Shown here one piece after another: positions 1-8,948 of a stretch of DNA of 32,212 nucleotides (the first letter of the stretch is position 1; each line of letters opens with the position of its first letter). The translations under genes and the position numbers were made by a program. The notes under the pieces were generated by a model. It had not been told where the DNA came from. It ran no database searches and saw only the letters and a program-made list of their open reading frames with translations. This DNA comes from Hyphomicrobiales bacterium (GTDB taxonomy: Bacteria; Pseudomonadota; Alphaproteobacteria; Rhizobiales; NORP267), in assembly GCA_021775855.1 (NCBI GenBank), contig JAJFGZ010000024.1:1-32212 (forward strand), given 5' to 3'.

Positions 1-356
1 CGGGCGGCGGCGATATGCACGCGAAAGCTCGCATCCTGAAGGTCCCGGGGTGAATTGTCATAGTGAAAATCCAGTCCGGCCTCGCCAATCCCAACTACCT
101 TTGGGTGTTCCGCCAGTCGGCATAATTCTTCGACCGTGACGTCGGTTTCTTCCTTCGCATTGTGGGGATGGGTGCCGACCGTACAATAAATCGGATCGAA
201 CCGCTGTGCGAGCGCCAGGATCTCGTCAAATTTGCGGACCCGCGTCGAAATCGTCACCATGCGGGCAATTCCGGCATCGGCCGCCCGGGAGACAACCGCG
301 TCCAGTTGTGGTGCGAATTCCGGGAAATCCAGATGGCAGTGGCTGTCAACCAGCAT
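1..356 (-). CDS. tatD: TatD-family metal-dependent hydrolase (3' part beyond the left edge)
   Basis: N-terminal 118 codons of a TatD/YcfH-type metal-dependent nuclease or hydrolase; the gene runs off the left edge. Reading the minus strand from the ATG at 356 gives [14 protein letters not shown], with the HxH metal-binding pair of the TatD amidohydrolase fold. Further on come GTHPHNAKEE and GEAGLDFHYD, which hold the expected conserved His and Glu ligands. The start codon overlaps the metG stop as ATGA, so the two are probably translationally coupled. The holB–metG–tatD order is common in alphaproteobacteria. The family is linked to 3'-5' DNase or D-aminoacyl activities; the exact substrate cannot be told from this fragment. 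Only the N-terminal part is visible, so integrity of the whole gene is unknown. Confidence 0.9.
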   Translation of the reverse strand, partial: MLVDSHCHLDFPEFAPQLDAVVSRAADAGIARMVTISTRVRKFDEILALAQRFDPIYCTVGTHPHNAKEETDVTVEELCRLAEHPKVVGIGEAGLDFHYDNSPRDLQDASFRVHIAAA

Positions 357-1921
357 CACGCGGGCTCCTCGCCGTCCTCCGGTTCCACATAACGCGGAAA
401 GACCGGTTCGGGTTTTGGCAAGGTACCGCCGGTAGGAATTCGATTGGCGTCTCCCAGACAAGAGAAATCACGTTTATCCGCATCAATCCCAAGCATATCG
501 AGGAGCTTTTCGGCGGATGCCGGTACGAACGGCTGGACAAGAATTGCGACCTGGCGAATAACCTCCGCCGTCACGTAGAGAACCGTCCCCATACGGTTGG
601 GGTCGGTCTTTTTCAGTGCCCAGGGTTCCTGGTTGGCGAAATACCGGTTGGCGTCGCCAACAACCTTCCAGATGTCGGCGAGCGCCCGGTGAATGGCCTG
701 GCGCTCCATCGCGGTCCGGGTAAGCTCCAGCATCCCGTCGGCTGCTGTAAGAATAGCCAGATCCTCTTTTGTGAATGAACCGGGTTCAGGCATCACACCG
801 TCCAGGTTTTTGGCAATCATGGAGAGTGATCGCTGGGCGAGGTTTCCCAGATCATTGGCGAGATCGGAATTTATTCGCTGAACGATTGCTTCATGGCTGT
901 AATTGCCGTCCTGCCCGAACGGCACTTCGCGCATAAAGAAAAAGCGGAACTGATCGACGCCGTAATGTTCAGCGAGGGCAAACGGATCGATTACATTGCC
1001 GACCGACTTCGACATTTTCTCGCCTTTGTTGAAGAGAAATCCATGCGCGAATACACGCTTCGGTAATTCCACACCTGCCGACATCAGGAAAGCCGGCCAA
1101 TAGACGGCGTGGAACCGCACGATGTCCTTGCCGATGATATGAATGTCGGCTGGCCAATAGCGTTTGAAACTCAGACTGTCCATGTCCGGAAATCCGACAC
1201 CAGTTGCGTAATTGGTGAGCGCGTCGACCCAGACATACATGATATGCTTGGCGTCGCCTGGCACCGGAACACCCCAATTAAACGTGGTGCGCGATATGGA
1301 GAGGTCCCGCAAACCACCTTTTACAAAGCTGGCGACCTCGTTGCGGCGTTCTGCTGGGCCAATAAAATCCGGATTTTCCTCGTAATGAGCAAGTAAGGGT
1401 TCCTGGTATTTCGAAAGGCGGAAAAAGTAACTTTCTTCCTCGACCCATTCGACCGGCGAGCCTTGCGGGCCATAGCGCACGCTGTCGTCACGGAGTTCAG
1501 TCTCCCCTTCCCCGTAAAAAGCTTCATCCCGCACGGAATACCAACCGGAATATTTGTCGAGATAGATATCTCCGTTGGCCTCCATCCGCTGCCATATGGC
1601 CTGGGATGCGGCATGATGACGAGGCTCGGAAGTACGAATGAAATCGGAATTGGAACAATTCAACGCTTTGGCCATGGCCTCGAAGGCAGGGACAGTGGTT
1701 TCGACAAACTCCTCGGGGCTCATATCGTTTGCTGCAGCGGTTTGCTGCATCTTCTGGCCGTGCTCGTCGGTTCCGGTCAGAAAATACACGTCGTAGCCGT
1801 CAAGCCGCTTGAACCGGGCGATGGCATCTGTTGCGACAACTTCGTAGGCGTGCCCGATATGCGGTGCGCCGTTGGGATAGGAAATTGCCGTTGTTATATA
1901 AAAGGATGGTTTGTCGTTCAT
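356..1921 (-). CDS. metG: Methionyl-tRNA synthetase
   Basis: Class I aminoacyl-tRNA synthetase that charges tRNA-Met in the cytoplasm. The class I HIGH motif is at residues 21-24 (PHIGHAYE) and KMSKS at 302-306 ([10 protein letters not shown]). TGTDEHGQK near 49-57 and WVDALTNY near 231-238 are also typical. At 521 residues it is the short form without the C-terminal tRNA-binding domain found in E. coli MetG. The region around residues 127-137 ([11 protein letters not shown]) has no Cys knuckle, so it looks like the zinc-free alphaproteobacterial type. The frame also opens at a TTG at 1927, but the ATG at 1921 gives the natural N-terminus [10 protein letters not shown]. It lies between holB (64 bp upstream) and tatD (ATGA overlap) in one transcription unit. 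Confidence 0.97.
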   Translation of the reverse strand: MNDKPSFYITTAISYPNGAPHIGHAYEVVATDAIARFKRLDGYDVYFLTGTDEHGQKMQQTAAANDMSPEEFVETTVPAFEAMAKALNCSNSDFIRTSEPRHHAASQAIWQRMEANGDIYLDKYSGWYSVRDEAFYGEGETELRDDSVRYGPQGSPVEWVEEESYFFRLSKYQEPLLAHYEENPDFIGPAERRNEVASFVKGGLRDLSISRTTFNWGVPVPGDAKHIMYVWVDALTNYATGVGFPDMDSLSFKRYWPADIHIIGKDIVRFHAVYWPAFLMSAGVELPKRVFAHGFLFNKGEKMSKSVGNVIDPFALAEHYGVDQFRFFFMREVPFGQDGNYSHEAIVQRINSDLANDLGNLAQRSLSMIAKNLDGVMPEPGSFTKEDLAILTAADGMLELTRTAMERQAIHRALADIWKVVGDANRYFANQEPWALKKTDPNRMGTVLYVTAEVIRQVAILVQPFVPASAEKLLDMLGIDADKRDFSCLGDANRIPTGGTLPKPEPVFPRYVEPEDGEEPA

Positions 1922-1985
1922 GCGCAATGGGTACCAGGTGAATCGCCCGACGGAATGGGGCGCGGGATATTAGGATGTATTCAAT

Positions 1986-3086
1986 TTAACGGCGTAGAAC
2001 AATGCCAGGGCCAGGACCCTCGGGCAGCAAATTGAATATTTGCATGAGGGTCCGCCGTTTGTTCAGGTTTAACGCCAAAGCCTCGCCAGTCAAATCATTG
2101 ACGCGACCCCAGACATGCAACCAATGGTCAGCGTTGCCGGGTCCCGATCTGGCGCGCTCGTGGATCCAGGCTTTCAGGATATCCAGCGTCAGGCGATATT
2201 CGGCTTCTGCTCCGACATTCTCAACCGATCGGGCCAGGGCGTGGGCGCGGCCGATATCCAACCTCGGGTACCTGTGCAGAATGGCGCTTACTTCCTGATG
2301 CACCTTTATACCGCTACCCTGGATAAAATCGATCGTACGGCCGGGGCTGCCCTGGGTTAATTTATGGAACAGCGGTATATCTGATTCATCGAAACTCAAC
2401 TTAGAATTCGGATCTATGCATGCCTTCAAGGCACTGCCGAAATCCTTCTCATTCAAAGTGGTCAGTGTCAGATGGCGGCAGCGCGAATGGATGGTTGCCG
2501 GCAACCGTCCCGGGGCGCTGGAGAGCAGAAAAAATATCCCGTTGTCGGTAGGTTCTTCCAGGGTTTTCAGCAACGCGTTGACGCTATTGCGGTTGAGATC
2601 GTCGGCGCTATCGACGATCCCGATACGGAATTTGCTGATCGCTGCCGTCATATCAAAATGCGCAATCGCCTTGCGGACATTGTCCACCGAAATATTCTGG
2701 AAAAAGCGTTTGTTTTTGCGGTCCCATTCGCGCCTCAGCACAAACAGGTCAGGGTGCCCGCGGGAACCAATCAGGCGCGACGATGGTGCTTCCGGATCGA
2801 CTTCCAGCGTGGCGGGATTGGGCGCCGCTACACCTGGTTCTGACTCCATTCCCAACATGAATTTTGCAACCCGGTACGCAAAAGTTGATTTCCCGATGCC
2901 AGACGGCCCCTGAATAATCCAGGCGTGGGGCATCCGGGGCCCGGAGATGGCCTTCAGAATTTCCTGTTCGGCATCATTCTGACCGAAAAGATTCTGGTTC
3001 AGTCGTGGGTGAATAGTGCCCGGCCGCTGATCGGATTCAGGGAGCGCTTCTTCTGCGAATTGTTTCTTGGTCGATTGGCGGGCCAC
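1986..3086 (-). CDS. holB: DNA polymerase III delta' subunit
   Basis: Clamp-loader subunit delta' of the replicative DNA polymerase III. An AAA+ Walker A motif is at residues 60-68 (GPSGIGKST). Typical clamp-loader text follows: NALLKTLEEPTDNGIFFLL and the SRC motif in IHSRCRHL. Length is 366 aa, normal for alphaproteobacterial HolB. The start is GTG at 3086, supported by AAGGA seven bases upstream, located just after the tmk stop (10 bp away). The tmk–holB–metG–tatD order is a classic arrangement and points to one operon. No odd features. Confidence 0.95.
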   Translation of the reverse strand: MARQSTKKQFAEEALPESDQRPGTIHPRLNQNLFGQNDAEQEILKAISGPRMPHAWIIQGPSGIGKSTFAYRVAKFMLGMESEPGVAAPNPATLEVDPEAPSSRLIGSRGHPDLFVLRREWDRKNKRFFQNISVDNVRKAIAHFDMTAAISKFRIGIVDSADDLNRNSVNALLKTLEEPTDNGIFFLLSSAPGRLPATIHSRCRHLTLTTLNEKDFGSALKACIDPNSKLSFDESDIPLFHKLTQGSPGRTIDFIQGSGIKVHQEVSAILHRYPRLDIGRAHALARSVENVGAEAEYRLTLDILKAWIHERARSGPGNADHWLHVWGRVNDLTGEALALNLNKRRTLMQIFNLLPEGPGPGIVLRR

Positions 3087-3096
3087 GGACCAATCC

Positions 3097-3741
3097 TTAA
3101 CTCAACAGTCTGTCCTGGACAACTTTCCATACTGAACTGGACACCGATCTTTTCAGACGTCCAGCATCTACCACGACGACCCGGTCGGGATTCTGCTCGG
3201 CGATATCATGGAACGCTTCACGGAGATTTTTGTGGAAATTTTTGTCCTGGCGATCAAACCGATCGTCTTCCACCCCTTCTTCCCCTGCCCGGCTTTTCGC
3301 CCGATCCAAACCGGTTTCAAGTGGTAAATCCAACAATAGCGTCAAATCCGGCTGGTCGTCGCCAACAACGATACGTTCCAGTGCGTTTATGATTTCAGGT
3401 TCGACCCCACTGGCGCTGCCTTGATAGGCCCGTGTTGAATCAGCAAACCGGTCGGAAATAACCCATTTTCCGTCTTCCAATGCTGGACGAATGACCTCAT
3501 TGAGGTGATCGTCGCGAGCAGCCGATACCATGATAGTCTCGGTGAAAGGCCCCAAAGGCTCGAGCATGCCGGTTTTTAGTAAATAACGGACCAGCTCCGC
3601 TCCTGGCGTTCCGCCCGGCTCGCGGGTCGTCACAACCTCGATCCCCTTATCTGTAAGGCGCTTTGCCAAGAGTTCGGCCTGGGTTGATTTACCCGCCCCC
3701 TCGCCACCCTCAAACGTAATGAACTTGCCGGGATGTTTCAT
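3097..3741 (-). CDS. tmk: Thymidylate kinase
   Basis: Phosphorylates dTMP to dTDP in DNA precursor synthesis. The P-loop is at residues 12-20 (GGEGAGKST) and the DR motif at 97-98 (VISDRFADSTRAYQG). TREPGGTPGAE near residues 39-49 is the dTMP-binding segment. Length is 214 aa, as usual for the family. The ATG at 3741 is the only reasonable start. It is first in the run tmk–holB–metG–tatD, with a 94-bp gap to the carboxypeptidase gene upstream, so a promoter may lie at 3742-3835, although no clear consensus is visible. Confidence 0.96.
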   Translation of the reverse strand: MKHPGKFITFEGGEGAGKSTQAELLAKRLTDKGIEVVTTREPGGTPGAELVRYLLKTGMLEPLGPFTETIMVSAARDDHLNEVIRPALEDGKWVISDRFADSTRAYQGSASGVEPEIINALERIVVGDDQPDLTLLLDLPLETGLDRAKSRAGEEGVEDDRFDRQDKNFHKNLREAFHDIAEQNPDRVVVVDAGRLKRSVSSSVWKVVQDRLLS

Positions 3742-3835
3742 TCGTCCAACTCGTTGATTTCGTTTGCGCGTTGTTACCTACGGATAAAGGCCAAATTGGA
3801 CATCGGCATTGAATTGCGATCTGACGCCACGCTTT

Positions 3836-4999
3836 TTACCAGGGAATATATCGCGTCATGAGATTTAGGACGGCATCCATCGCCCGGCGGTGCAAAGGGC
3901 CCTCGGCCACATCATCCGCCGCGTAGAGCGGGACAGAGAGGCTGATCCCGCTTTCGGTCGTCACATTCAGCGACGCCACCCGGTCACCCGCCTCGATTGG
4001 CGGCATGAGTGGGCCAAAATAGCTGACTTCGGCGCGCAACCTGCGCCGGACCTCCCGGGGCAACAGGATTTTAACCGCGCCGTCACCTGTGAGCGAGACG
4101 CTCCAAATTTCGCCTCCGTAAACACGGGCGGTGCCGACTTCCGCGCCGGCGTCAAAAAGTGTGACTTGTTCGAAAGCCCGGAATCCCCATTCCATGAGCT
4201 TGCGTGCTTCTTCTTCCCGATCGCGGCGGCTATCCATCCCCGTCACAACAACCACAAGGCGCAAATCGGCGCGCACGGCCGATCCGACCAAACCATACCC
4301 CGCGTCAGCCGTGTATCCCGTTTTCATCCCGTCTGCGCCAGTTACACTGCGCAACAGCGGGTTGCGGTTATACTGTCGGATCCCGTTCCAGGTAAATTCG
4401 CTTTGGCTGTAATACTTATAAAATTCCGGGTAGGTCGCAATAATATGGCGGGCCAGGAATGCCAGATCGCGAACGGACATCAGGTGGTCTGGATCGGGCA
4501 ACCCCGTGGAATTGATGAAATAGGAATCCAGCAAACCCAGATCGGCAGCCCGTCGGTTCATTTCGACTGCAAAAGCCTGTTCACTTCCAGCAATTCCCTC
4601 TGCCAATATGATGCAGGCATCGTTGCCGGACTGGACGATGACGCCCTGTATAAGGTTCTCCAGGCTAATGCTTGAATCAAGCTCAGCGAACATCGTCGAG
4701 CCACCGGAATTAGCGCCGCCCGTCCGCCACGCATTTTCACTGACGAAAAACTCGTCATCCATGCTCAATCGCCCCTCCTGAAGAGCATTGAATACGATTT
4801 CCATCGTCATGAGCTTGCTCAGGCTGGCCGGCGGGACCGGGACATTCGCTTCTTTCTCGAACAGCACCGTTCCGGTGGCCGCGTCGATTAAAATGGCGTA
4901 CGGCGCTTTTGTGTCGATCGATTGAGCGAACGCGGCGGAGCCAAGTGCCACAAACAGGCTGACCGTCATCGCAACAATATGACGGAAGGATTTGTTCAT
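3836..4999 (-). CDS. D-alanyl-D-alanine carboxypeptidase (PBP5/6 type)
   Basis: Serine-type D,D-carboxypeptidase that trims the terminal D-Ala of peptidoglycan stem peptides in the periplasm. With the start at the ATG at 4999 the protein has 387 aa and a clean signal peptide (about residues 1-25, cleavage near AFA-QS). The frame stays open to 5050, but that N-terminal extension would bury the signal peptide. Catalytic motifs are in order: SLSK at 59-62 (nucleophile S59), SGN at 124-126 and KTG at 226-228. The C-terminal part is the PBP5-associated beta domain, ending in a hydrophobic/aromatic tail (LMTRYIPW) suited to membrane association. It sits between rlpA and tmk, a common alphaproteobacterial context (dacC/dacA-like). 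Confidence 0.94.
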   Translation of the reverse strand: MNKSFRHIVAMTVSLFVALGSAAFAQSIDTKAPYAILIDAATGTVLFEKEANVPVPPASLSKLMTMEIVFNALQEGRLSMDDEFFVSENAWRTGGANSGGSTMFAELDSSISLENLIQGVIVQSGNDACIILAEGIAGSEQAFAVEMNRRAADLGLLDSYFINSTGLPDPDHLMSVRDLAFLARHIIATYPEFYKYYSQSEFTWNGIRQYNRNPLLRSVTGADGMKTGYTADAGYGLVGSAVRADLRLVVVVTGMDSRRDREEEARKLMEWGFRAFEQVTLFDAGAEVGTARVYGGEIWSVSLTGDGAVKILLPREVRRRLRAEVSYFGPLMPPIEAGDRVASLNVTTESGISLSVPLYAADDVAEGPLHRRAMDAVLNLMTRYIPW

Positions 5000-5190
5000 T
5001 TGAGAGTCCGGTCTAGTTGGCGCCTGCGGGGACGTTCTTTGTGCGTCCACTGATCAAATATTATATCATCTGGATCAATCGGCGATAGGTTATCCGAGAT
5101 CAATAACGATCAATTTGATGCCATTATACCGAATAGGGTCAAAAACGGGGAAAACTAAACAGGTTTTCCTGCTCGCTCTCCCGAATTCCT

Positions 5191-6180
5191 TTAGTCTAGA
5201 GGCACTATCCGCGCGCCCTGGACACCCGACGACACGACTTGTTGACGGATGTTTTCAGCTGCAGCCGGCGCAGCATATGGACCTAGACGGACCCGGTAGT
5301 AGGTCAGATTGCCCACATTCACCGTGGAAATACTGGGGGAATCGACTGAACTCAACCGAGCGGAAAGTTGGTTTGCGCGTGCAGCATCGCGAAAAGATCC
5401 GGCCTGGACGTACAATCTGGATGGAAGCGAACTGGTAAAATCGTCATTTGCGTTCGAACCAGCCGAAGCCAACTGGGTATTTGAATTCGGAGTATTTTGA
5501 GCTGTCGCTCCCGGCGGCACTATATTGGCCAGGGTGTTTGGTTGCCCGCGTGTGCGTTCGTACAGCCTGGTTTCCCAGGAATCATCGCCGTCCAACGGCG
5601 CCCGGCCCAGATAGGTCACGCGGACGCGCGTGGTCCCCTGTTCGCTGAATCCGAGCGCCTCGGCCGACATTCTGGACAGATCGATGATCCGGTCGCTGGC
5701 ATACGGTCCCCGGTCGTTGATCCGAACGATGATCTCCCGGTTGTTCTGGAGATTTACAACCCGCGCATAGATCGGCAATGGCAAAGTGGGGTGCGCGGCA
5801 GTCAGCGCGTCCATGTCGTAAATTTCACCATTGGCCGTCCTGCGGCCATGGAAAGCGCGCCCGTACCAGGACGCTATTCCCGTCTCGTCATAGTTTTCAT
5901 CTTCGCGGGGGTAAAACCAGTTTCCGGCAATCTGGTACGGATTGCCGACCTTGTAGATTCCGCCACCACGGGGCACCGGATCGCCATATTCGACAAGCGC
6001 CGGGTTGCTGGTCGCGGGAGCTGCAGGTTCGAGAAGCGACCCGCAGCCAGCCAGCGTCAGGCCAAATAATGTGAGCGGCAGCGCAACGAGAATTCTTTTC
6101 CGGCGCTTAGAAAATGCGGCTAAAAAATTGAAAAACTTACCGGGACGGGAAGCCCTGTTAAACAAAGCGCTCAAATTCAT
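5191..6180 (-). CDS. rlpA: RlpA-like septal ring lytic transglycosylase lipoprotein
   Basis: Outer-membrane lipoprotein of the RlpA family, which cleaves denuded peptidoglycan glycans at division sites. A lipobox LAGC puts the lipidated Cys at residue 46 after a long basic N-region. The double-psi beta-barrel domain spans about residues 100-190, with GIASWYGRAFHGRRTANGE, ARVVNLQNNREIIVRINDRGPY and IIDLSRMSAEAL; the catalytic-type Asp and Glu/His context of RlpA is present. A low-complexity Asn/Ser linker follows. A C-terminal SPOR domain (about 250-329) starts at YVQAGSFRDAARA and would bind denuded septal glycan. Length 329 aa. It is divergent from the MmgE/PrpD gene across about 206 bp and lies upstream of the carboxypeptidase gene, matching a shared cell-wall role. 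Confidence 0.94.
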   Translation of the reverse strand: MNLSALFNRASRPGKFFNFLAAFSKRRKRILVALPLTLFGLTLAGCGSLLEPAAPATSNPALVEYGDPVPRGGGIYKVGNPYQIAGNWFYPREDENYDETGIASWYGRAFHGRRTANGEIYDMDALTAAHPTLPLPIYARVVNLQNNREIIVRINDRGPYASDRIIDLSRMSAEALGFSEQGTTRVRVTYLGRAPLDGDDSWETRLYERTRGQPNTLANIVPPGATAQNTPNSNTQLASAGSNANDDFTSSLPSRLYVQAGSFRDAARANQLSARLSSVDSPSISTVNVGNLTYYRVRLGPYAAPAAAENIRQQVVSSGVQGARIVPLD

Positions 6181-6386
6181 ACCAACTCACTCTCAGGCGA
6201 GATCATCAGATATCGTATACGACACGCTGCCGTATCCCGGAAATGGATTGTGGCCGCGATTCCAATCGATCTATCACCTTACACAACAAACTACACATCA
6301 AATCCTGTTTGATTTTTCAAGAGTGCCGTGGAAAAAGTTGTCAAATGTTTAATTCGGCCCGGTAATACGGGTAGGAGATTCGACCT

Positions 6387-7706
6387 TTGAGCATATCGCG
6401 GCAGTTAGTGAAACTCATCCATCGGAAGCCTGTGACCCCCCAGGACCGGGAGGCTGCGGCTTTGTTCGCGCTTGACGCCATTGCGAACATTATCGCCGGG
6501 CAAAATTCAGATCAGGGCCGCATTTTAGTTGCATGGGCCGACCAACAGGGATTGTCCACCGCGAATGGCATTCACGATGCGGGTCGGCGTGCGCTGGTGC
6601 TTGGAGGGCTGTGCCACATCCTTGAAATGGATGATCTCCACAGAACCTCCGTGGTGCACCCGGGCTGCATTGTTATTCCTGCCGTCTGGGGCCTCCTGGA
6701 AAGCGGGCGGGTATCAGTGTCCGGTCATGCGATCCTTGATGCGATTTTCGCCGGATTCGAGGCGTCCACACGGGTGGGAATAGCGGTTGGCCAAGAGCAT
6801 TACCGGATATTCCACAATACGGCGACATGCGGCCCTTTTGGCTCTGCATTGGCCTCCGGGATATTGCTGGGTCTGGATGAAGATTCACTCGTCAACGCTC
6901 TGGGGAATGCTGGCACCCAGGCTGCCGGGCTTTGGCAATTTATCGATACTGGCGCCATGTCAAAACACCTGCATGCTGGGCGCGGCGCCGAAGCTGGCGT
7001 TGTGAGCGCCGAGCTGGCAGCGCTTGGGTTCACCGGTCCGCCAGAAATATTTGAGGGCGAGCGCGGGTTTTTTGCCGGACTGGCGCCACTTGGCGACGCG
7101 ATGCAAATTGTTGGTGACACGGAGGCCCCGTGGCAACTTGTTAGCACATCCATTAAACCTTTCCCCTCATGCCGCCACACCCATCCGGTGATCGATGCCT
7201 GTTCCGATATCAGGCAGCGGATACTGGAAAACGGCACATCAATAGACACGATTGAAAAAATCAAAATTGATACGTACCAGGCCGCCATCGATGTTTGCGA
7301 CCGCCCGATCCCTGACACGGTTTACGAAGCGAAGTTTTCACTGCAGCATTGCGCTTCGGTTGGCCTGACCAACTCACTCGTGGATTTTGCGGCGTTTGAT
7401 AGTGCGGCGCGCGAAGCCAACCGGCAACTGGCCGAAAAAGTGGAATTGAATACAAACCCGGCTATTGATAGCAGATATCCAGCCCATTGGGGATGCAGTG
7501 TGGTCGCCACGCTTTCAGATGGCCGAACAATCGAAGTTTCAAGAACCGATGCGCCCGGTGATCCTGAGGCTGCGCTGTCGAAAAATGAGATGATCGGCAA
7601 GGCGCGCAAACTGATGGAATTTGGTGGCTTGGCTGATCCGGACCAGCTGATTGCGAATGTATTGGCGATGGCGGACGATGGTCCCCTGCCCCGGTTACCA
7701 ATCTAG
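6387..7706 (+). CDS. MmgE/PrpD family protein
   Basis: Member of the MmgE/PrpD fold, which includes 2-methylcitrate dehydratase, cis-aconitate decarboxylase and iminodisuccinate epimerase. Length is 439 aa. Recognisable family segments are the N-terminal helical domain ending in LEMDDLHRTSVVHPGCIVIPA (about 80-100), the central FHNTATCGPFGSALASG, AGLWQFIDTGAMSKHLHAGRGAEAGV, and KPFPSCRHTHPVIDAC with the conserved His/Cys cluster. The start is TTG at 6387 with AGGAG nine bases upstream; no nearby in-frame ATG fits. It stands alone between rlpA (divergent) and tRNA-Ser. With no prp genes nearby, the substrate cannot be assigned. Confidence 0.88.
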   Translation: MSISRQLVKLIHRKPVTPQDREAAALFALDAIANIIAGQNSDQGRILVAWADQQGLSTANGIHDAGRRALVLGGLCHILEMDDLHRTSVVHPGCIVIPAVWGLLESGRVSVSGHAILDAIFAGFEASTRVGIAVGQEHYRIFHNTATCGPFGSALASGILLGLDEDSLVNALGNAGTQAAGLWQFIDTGAMSKHLHAGRGAEAGVVSAELAALGFTGPPEIFEGERGFFAGLAPLGDAMQIVGDTEAPWQLVSTSIKPFPSCRHTHPVIDACSDIRQRILENGTSIDTIEKIKIDTYQAAIDVCDRPIPDTVYEAKFSLQHCASVGLTNSLVDFAAFDSAAREANRQLAEKVELNTNPAIDSRYPAHWGCSVVATLSDGRTIEVSRTDAPGDPEAALSKNEMIGKARKLMEFGGLADPDQLIANVLAMADDGPLPRLPI

Positions 7707-7790
7707 AGCTCCGAACTGCCGAACTAATTTGGTTTATTTGCCCGCGCCACCTTGCGATCTGGCTCAGGCTCGTTTATCGCAATTTCAGCT

Positions 7791-7880
7791 GGATGGGTGA
7801 CCGAGTGGTTGAAGGTACCGGTCTTGAAAACCGGCGTGCGTGAGAGCGTACCGTGGGTTCGAATCCCACCCCATCCGCCA
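7791..7880 (+). tRNA. tRNA-Ser (anticodon UGA)
   Basis: A 90-nt class II tRNA. Acceptor strand 7791-7797 (GGATGGG) pairs perfectly with 7870-7876 (CCCATCC), followed by discriminator G7877 and an encoded CCA at 7878-7880. The anticodon stem is 7818-7822 with 7830-7834, and the loop CTTGAAA puts TGA at 7825-7827. The T-loop GTTCGAATC is present, and a long variable arm typical of serine tRNAs lies between. It reads codons UCA/UCN. No integrase gene or partial tRNA copy is seen nearby. Confidence 0.96.
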
Positions 7881-7947
7881 CCTTTGGCAGGACGCGCTCG
7901 CGCAAGCGTTATTTGAGCAAATTTGATCGCCGTGGTATGCGCCATTC

Positions 7948-8493
7948 ATGTCCTGGATCGTCAAACTGGCTGGTATCTGCCTGGCCCTTGGTGTTGCCTG
8001 GTCCGTCAGCGCGTCGGAGCAGTCTGCTACACACCTGGACGAAGGCCGGGCTCTAATTCTTGCTGCAAATTCAATTTCTGGTCCAGGTATTGACGCGAGC
8101 GATCTGCGTGGTCGACCGGTTGTCGTCACTTTCTTTGCGTCCTGGTGTCCGCCCTGCACTGAGGAATTTGAGGTTCTCAACAAAACTTTTGAACGTTATG
8201 GACCAGACCGCGTCAAAATCGTGGCGCTCAATGTGTTTGAACGATTTGGCGGGCGCGACGATCCGGCTCGGATGCAGCGCTTTTTAGCACGAACGGCTCC
8301 ACAATTTTCCGTGATAGCCGGGTCGCCCGAAATGCGCATGATCTTTGGCGACATACAGCGGATCCCGACGCTGATCGTCTTCGATTCAGAAGGCGCCGAG
8401 GCGTGGCGCTTTATCCATGAACGCAACGCCGAAAAAATGTCCGCGACCTTTGATGAAATCGACGCGGTGCTCACCCGGTTGTTGGCCGATTAG
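7948..8493 (+). CDS. TlpA/ResA-like exported thioredoxin-fold protein
   Basis: Periplasmic disulfide reductase-like protein of 181 aa. A signal peptide covers about residues 1-23 (hydrophobic LAGICLALGVAWSVSA). The thioredoxin fold carries the active site WCPPC with C67 and C70 in VVVTFFASWCPPCTEEF, and a cis-Pro site in IQRIPTLIVFD. This pattern fits TlpA/ResA proteins, which reduce apocytochrome c or other exported thiol proteins. It follows tRNA-Ser by 67 bp. Before the IS insertion it was convergent with the medium-chain dehydrogenase gene, whose severed tail ends only about 57 bp downstream of this stop. The partner protein is unknown. Confidence 0.9.
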   Translation: MSWIVKLAGICLALGVAWSVSASEQSATHLDEGRALILAANSISGPGIDASDLRGRPVVVTFFASWCPPCTEEFEVLNKTFERYGPDRVKIVALNVFERFGGRDDPARMQRFLARTAPQFSVIAGSPEMRMIFGDIQRIPTLIVFDSEGAEAWRFIHERNAEKMSATFDEIDAVLTRLLAD

Positions 8494-8551
8494 CTCTCCT
8501 GGTCCGGCCAGAATAGAGCAGATCGACTTGATAGACCTGGATGCGAGATAG

Positions 8552-8615
8552 TCATTTCGTTACTGCCGGCGGGATGAGGACCAGCTTACCTGTGTGGGTT
8601 TTTGACAGGAAATCT
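8552..8615 (-). pseudogene. Severed C-terminal tail of the medium-chain dehydrogenase gene
   Basis: On the minus strand this segment continues the dehydrogenase frame that is cut at 12002. Joining at the duplicated octamer restores ...AQEDF followed by LSKTHTGKLVLIPPAVTK and a TGA at 8552-8554. That is the standard C-terminal end (xxGKLVLIP) of quinone-oxidoreductase-type dehydrogenases. The tail lies beyond the transposon from the rest of its gene, has no start of its own, and cannot be translated in place. Confidence 0.93.
8608..8615. repeat. Left target-site duplication of the IS element
   Basis: The octamer GGAAATCT abuts the left terminal inverted repeat and is repeated exactly at 12002-12009 next to the right end. 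A duplication of 8 bp is usual for IS1-type transposition and shows the element arrived as one unit and that its ends have not since drifted. Confidence 0.95.
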
Positions 8616-8635
8616 GGTAGTGTCTCAGTTTGAAA
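8616..8635 (+). repeat. Left terminal inverted repeat (IRL)
   Basis: The sequence GGTAGTGTCTCAGTTTGAAA matches the reverse complement of 11982-12001 at all 20 positions. Similarity stops at base 21. It begins directly after the target duplication. Confidence 0.97.
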
Positions 8636-8645
8636 AAACTCACTC

Positions 8646-8948
8646 TTGACGCCATCGGGTCAGCCTTCATGCTTTGCGCTAAGCATGTTTATGACTATAT
8701 TGATAAGGGACTGCCCGGTCTGCGAAGGGCGCGGTGATCTGGACTGTGAGGCCTGTATGGGTTCCGGCCAGAGAAAAGCCACCAATCCGCTTCTAAACGG
8801 GCTAACTTGTATTAAGTGCCATGGCACCGGGACTAGGCTATGTCCCCGATGCACGGGCAAAGGCGAAATAAAGGAATACCATGCCCAAGGGACCACGAGG
8901 CGAGAAGCGGCCAGCAGACGTTATCGGCGCGGCGATAAAGGTTGCTAA
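8646..8948 (+). CDS. Small CxxCxGxG zinc-ribbon protein (IS cargo)
   Basis: Small protein with four CxxCxGxG motifs, the repeat of the DnaJ cysteine-rich zinc domain: CPVCEGRG (23-30), CEACMGSG (34-41), CIKCHGTG (55-62) and CPRCTGKG (66-73). Eight cysteines would bind two zinc ions. No J-domain or substrate-binding domain is present, so it is a free-standing zinc ribbon rather than a chaperone. The frame opens at TTG 8646, only 10 bp inside the left repeat. An ATG at 8685 (giving 87 aa) or at 8691 is an alternative; no good ribosome site marks any of them. Its end overlaps the next gene by 68 bp. A near-palindrome with ATGCTT/AAGCAT arms (8669-8686) covers the possible ATG start. Function unknown. 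Confidence 0.68.
   Translation: MTPSGQPSCFALSMFMTILIRDCPVCEGRGDLDCEACMGSGQRKATNPLLNGLTCIKCHGTGTRLCPRCTGKGEIKEYHAQGTTRREAASRRYRRGDKGC
8669..8686. promoter_or_regulatory. ATGCTT–AAGCAT near-palindrome (possible operator)
   Basis: The 18 bases ATGCTTTGCGCTAAGCAT read as a palindrome at 16 of 18 positions. The same arms recur, clustered, between the P63C and transposase genes at 10131-10190. The site overlaps the likely start region of the first cargo gene, as an operator might. No binding protein is identified. Confidence 0.45.

Noticed and set aside
3890..4675. Plus-strand open frame of 261 codons
   Set aside because: Lies wholly antisense to the D,D-carboxypeptidase gene, whose catalytic motifs are intact; the translated text has no recognisable domain.
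7791..7880. tRNA-Ser as an integration site for the mobile element
   Set aside because: The element starts more than 700 bp away, carries no integrase, and its own terminal repeats and target duplication show DDE transposition into the dehydrogenase gene.
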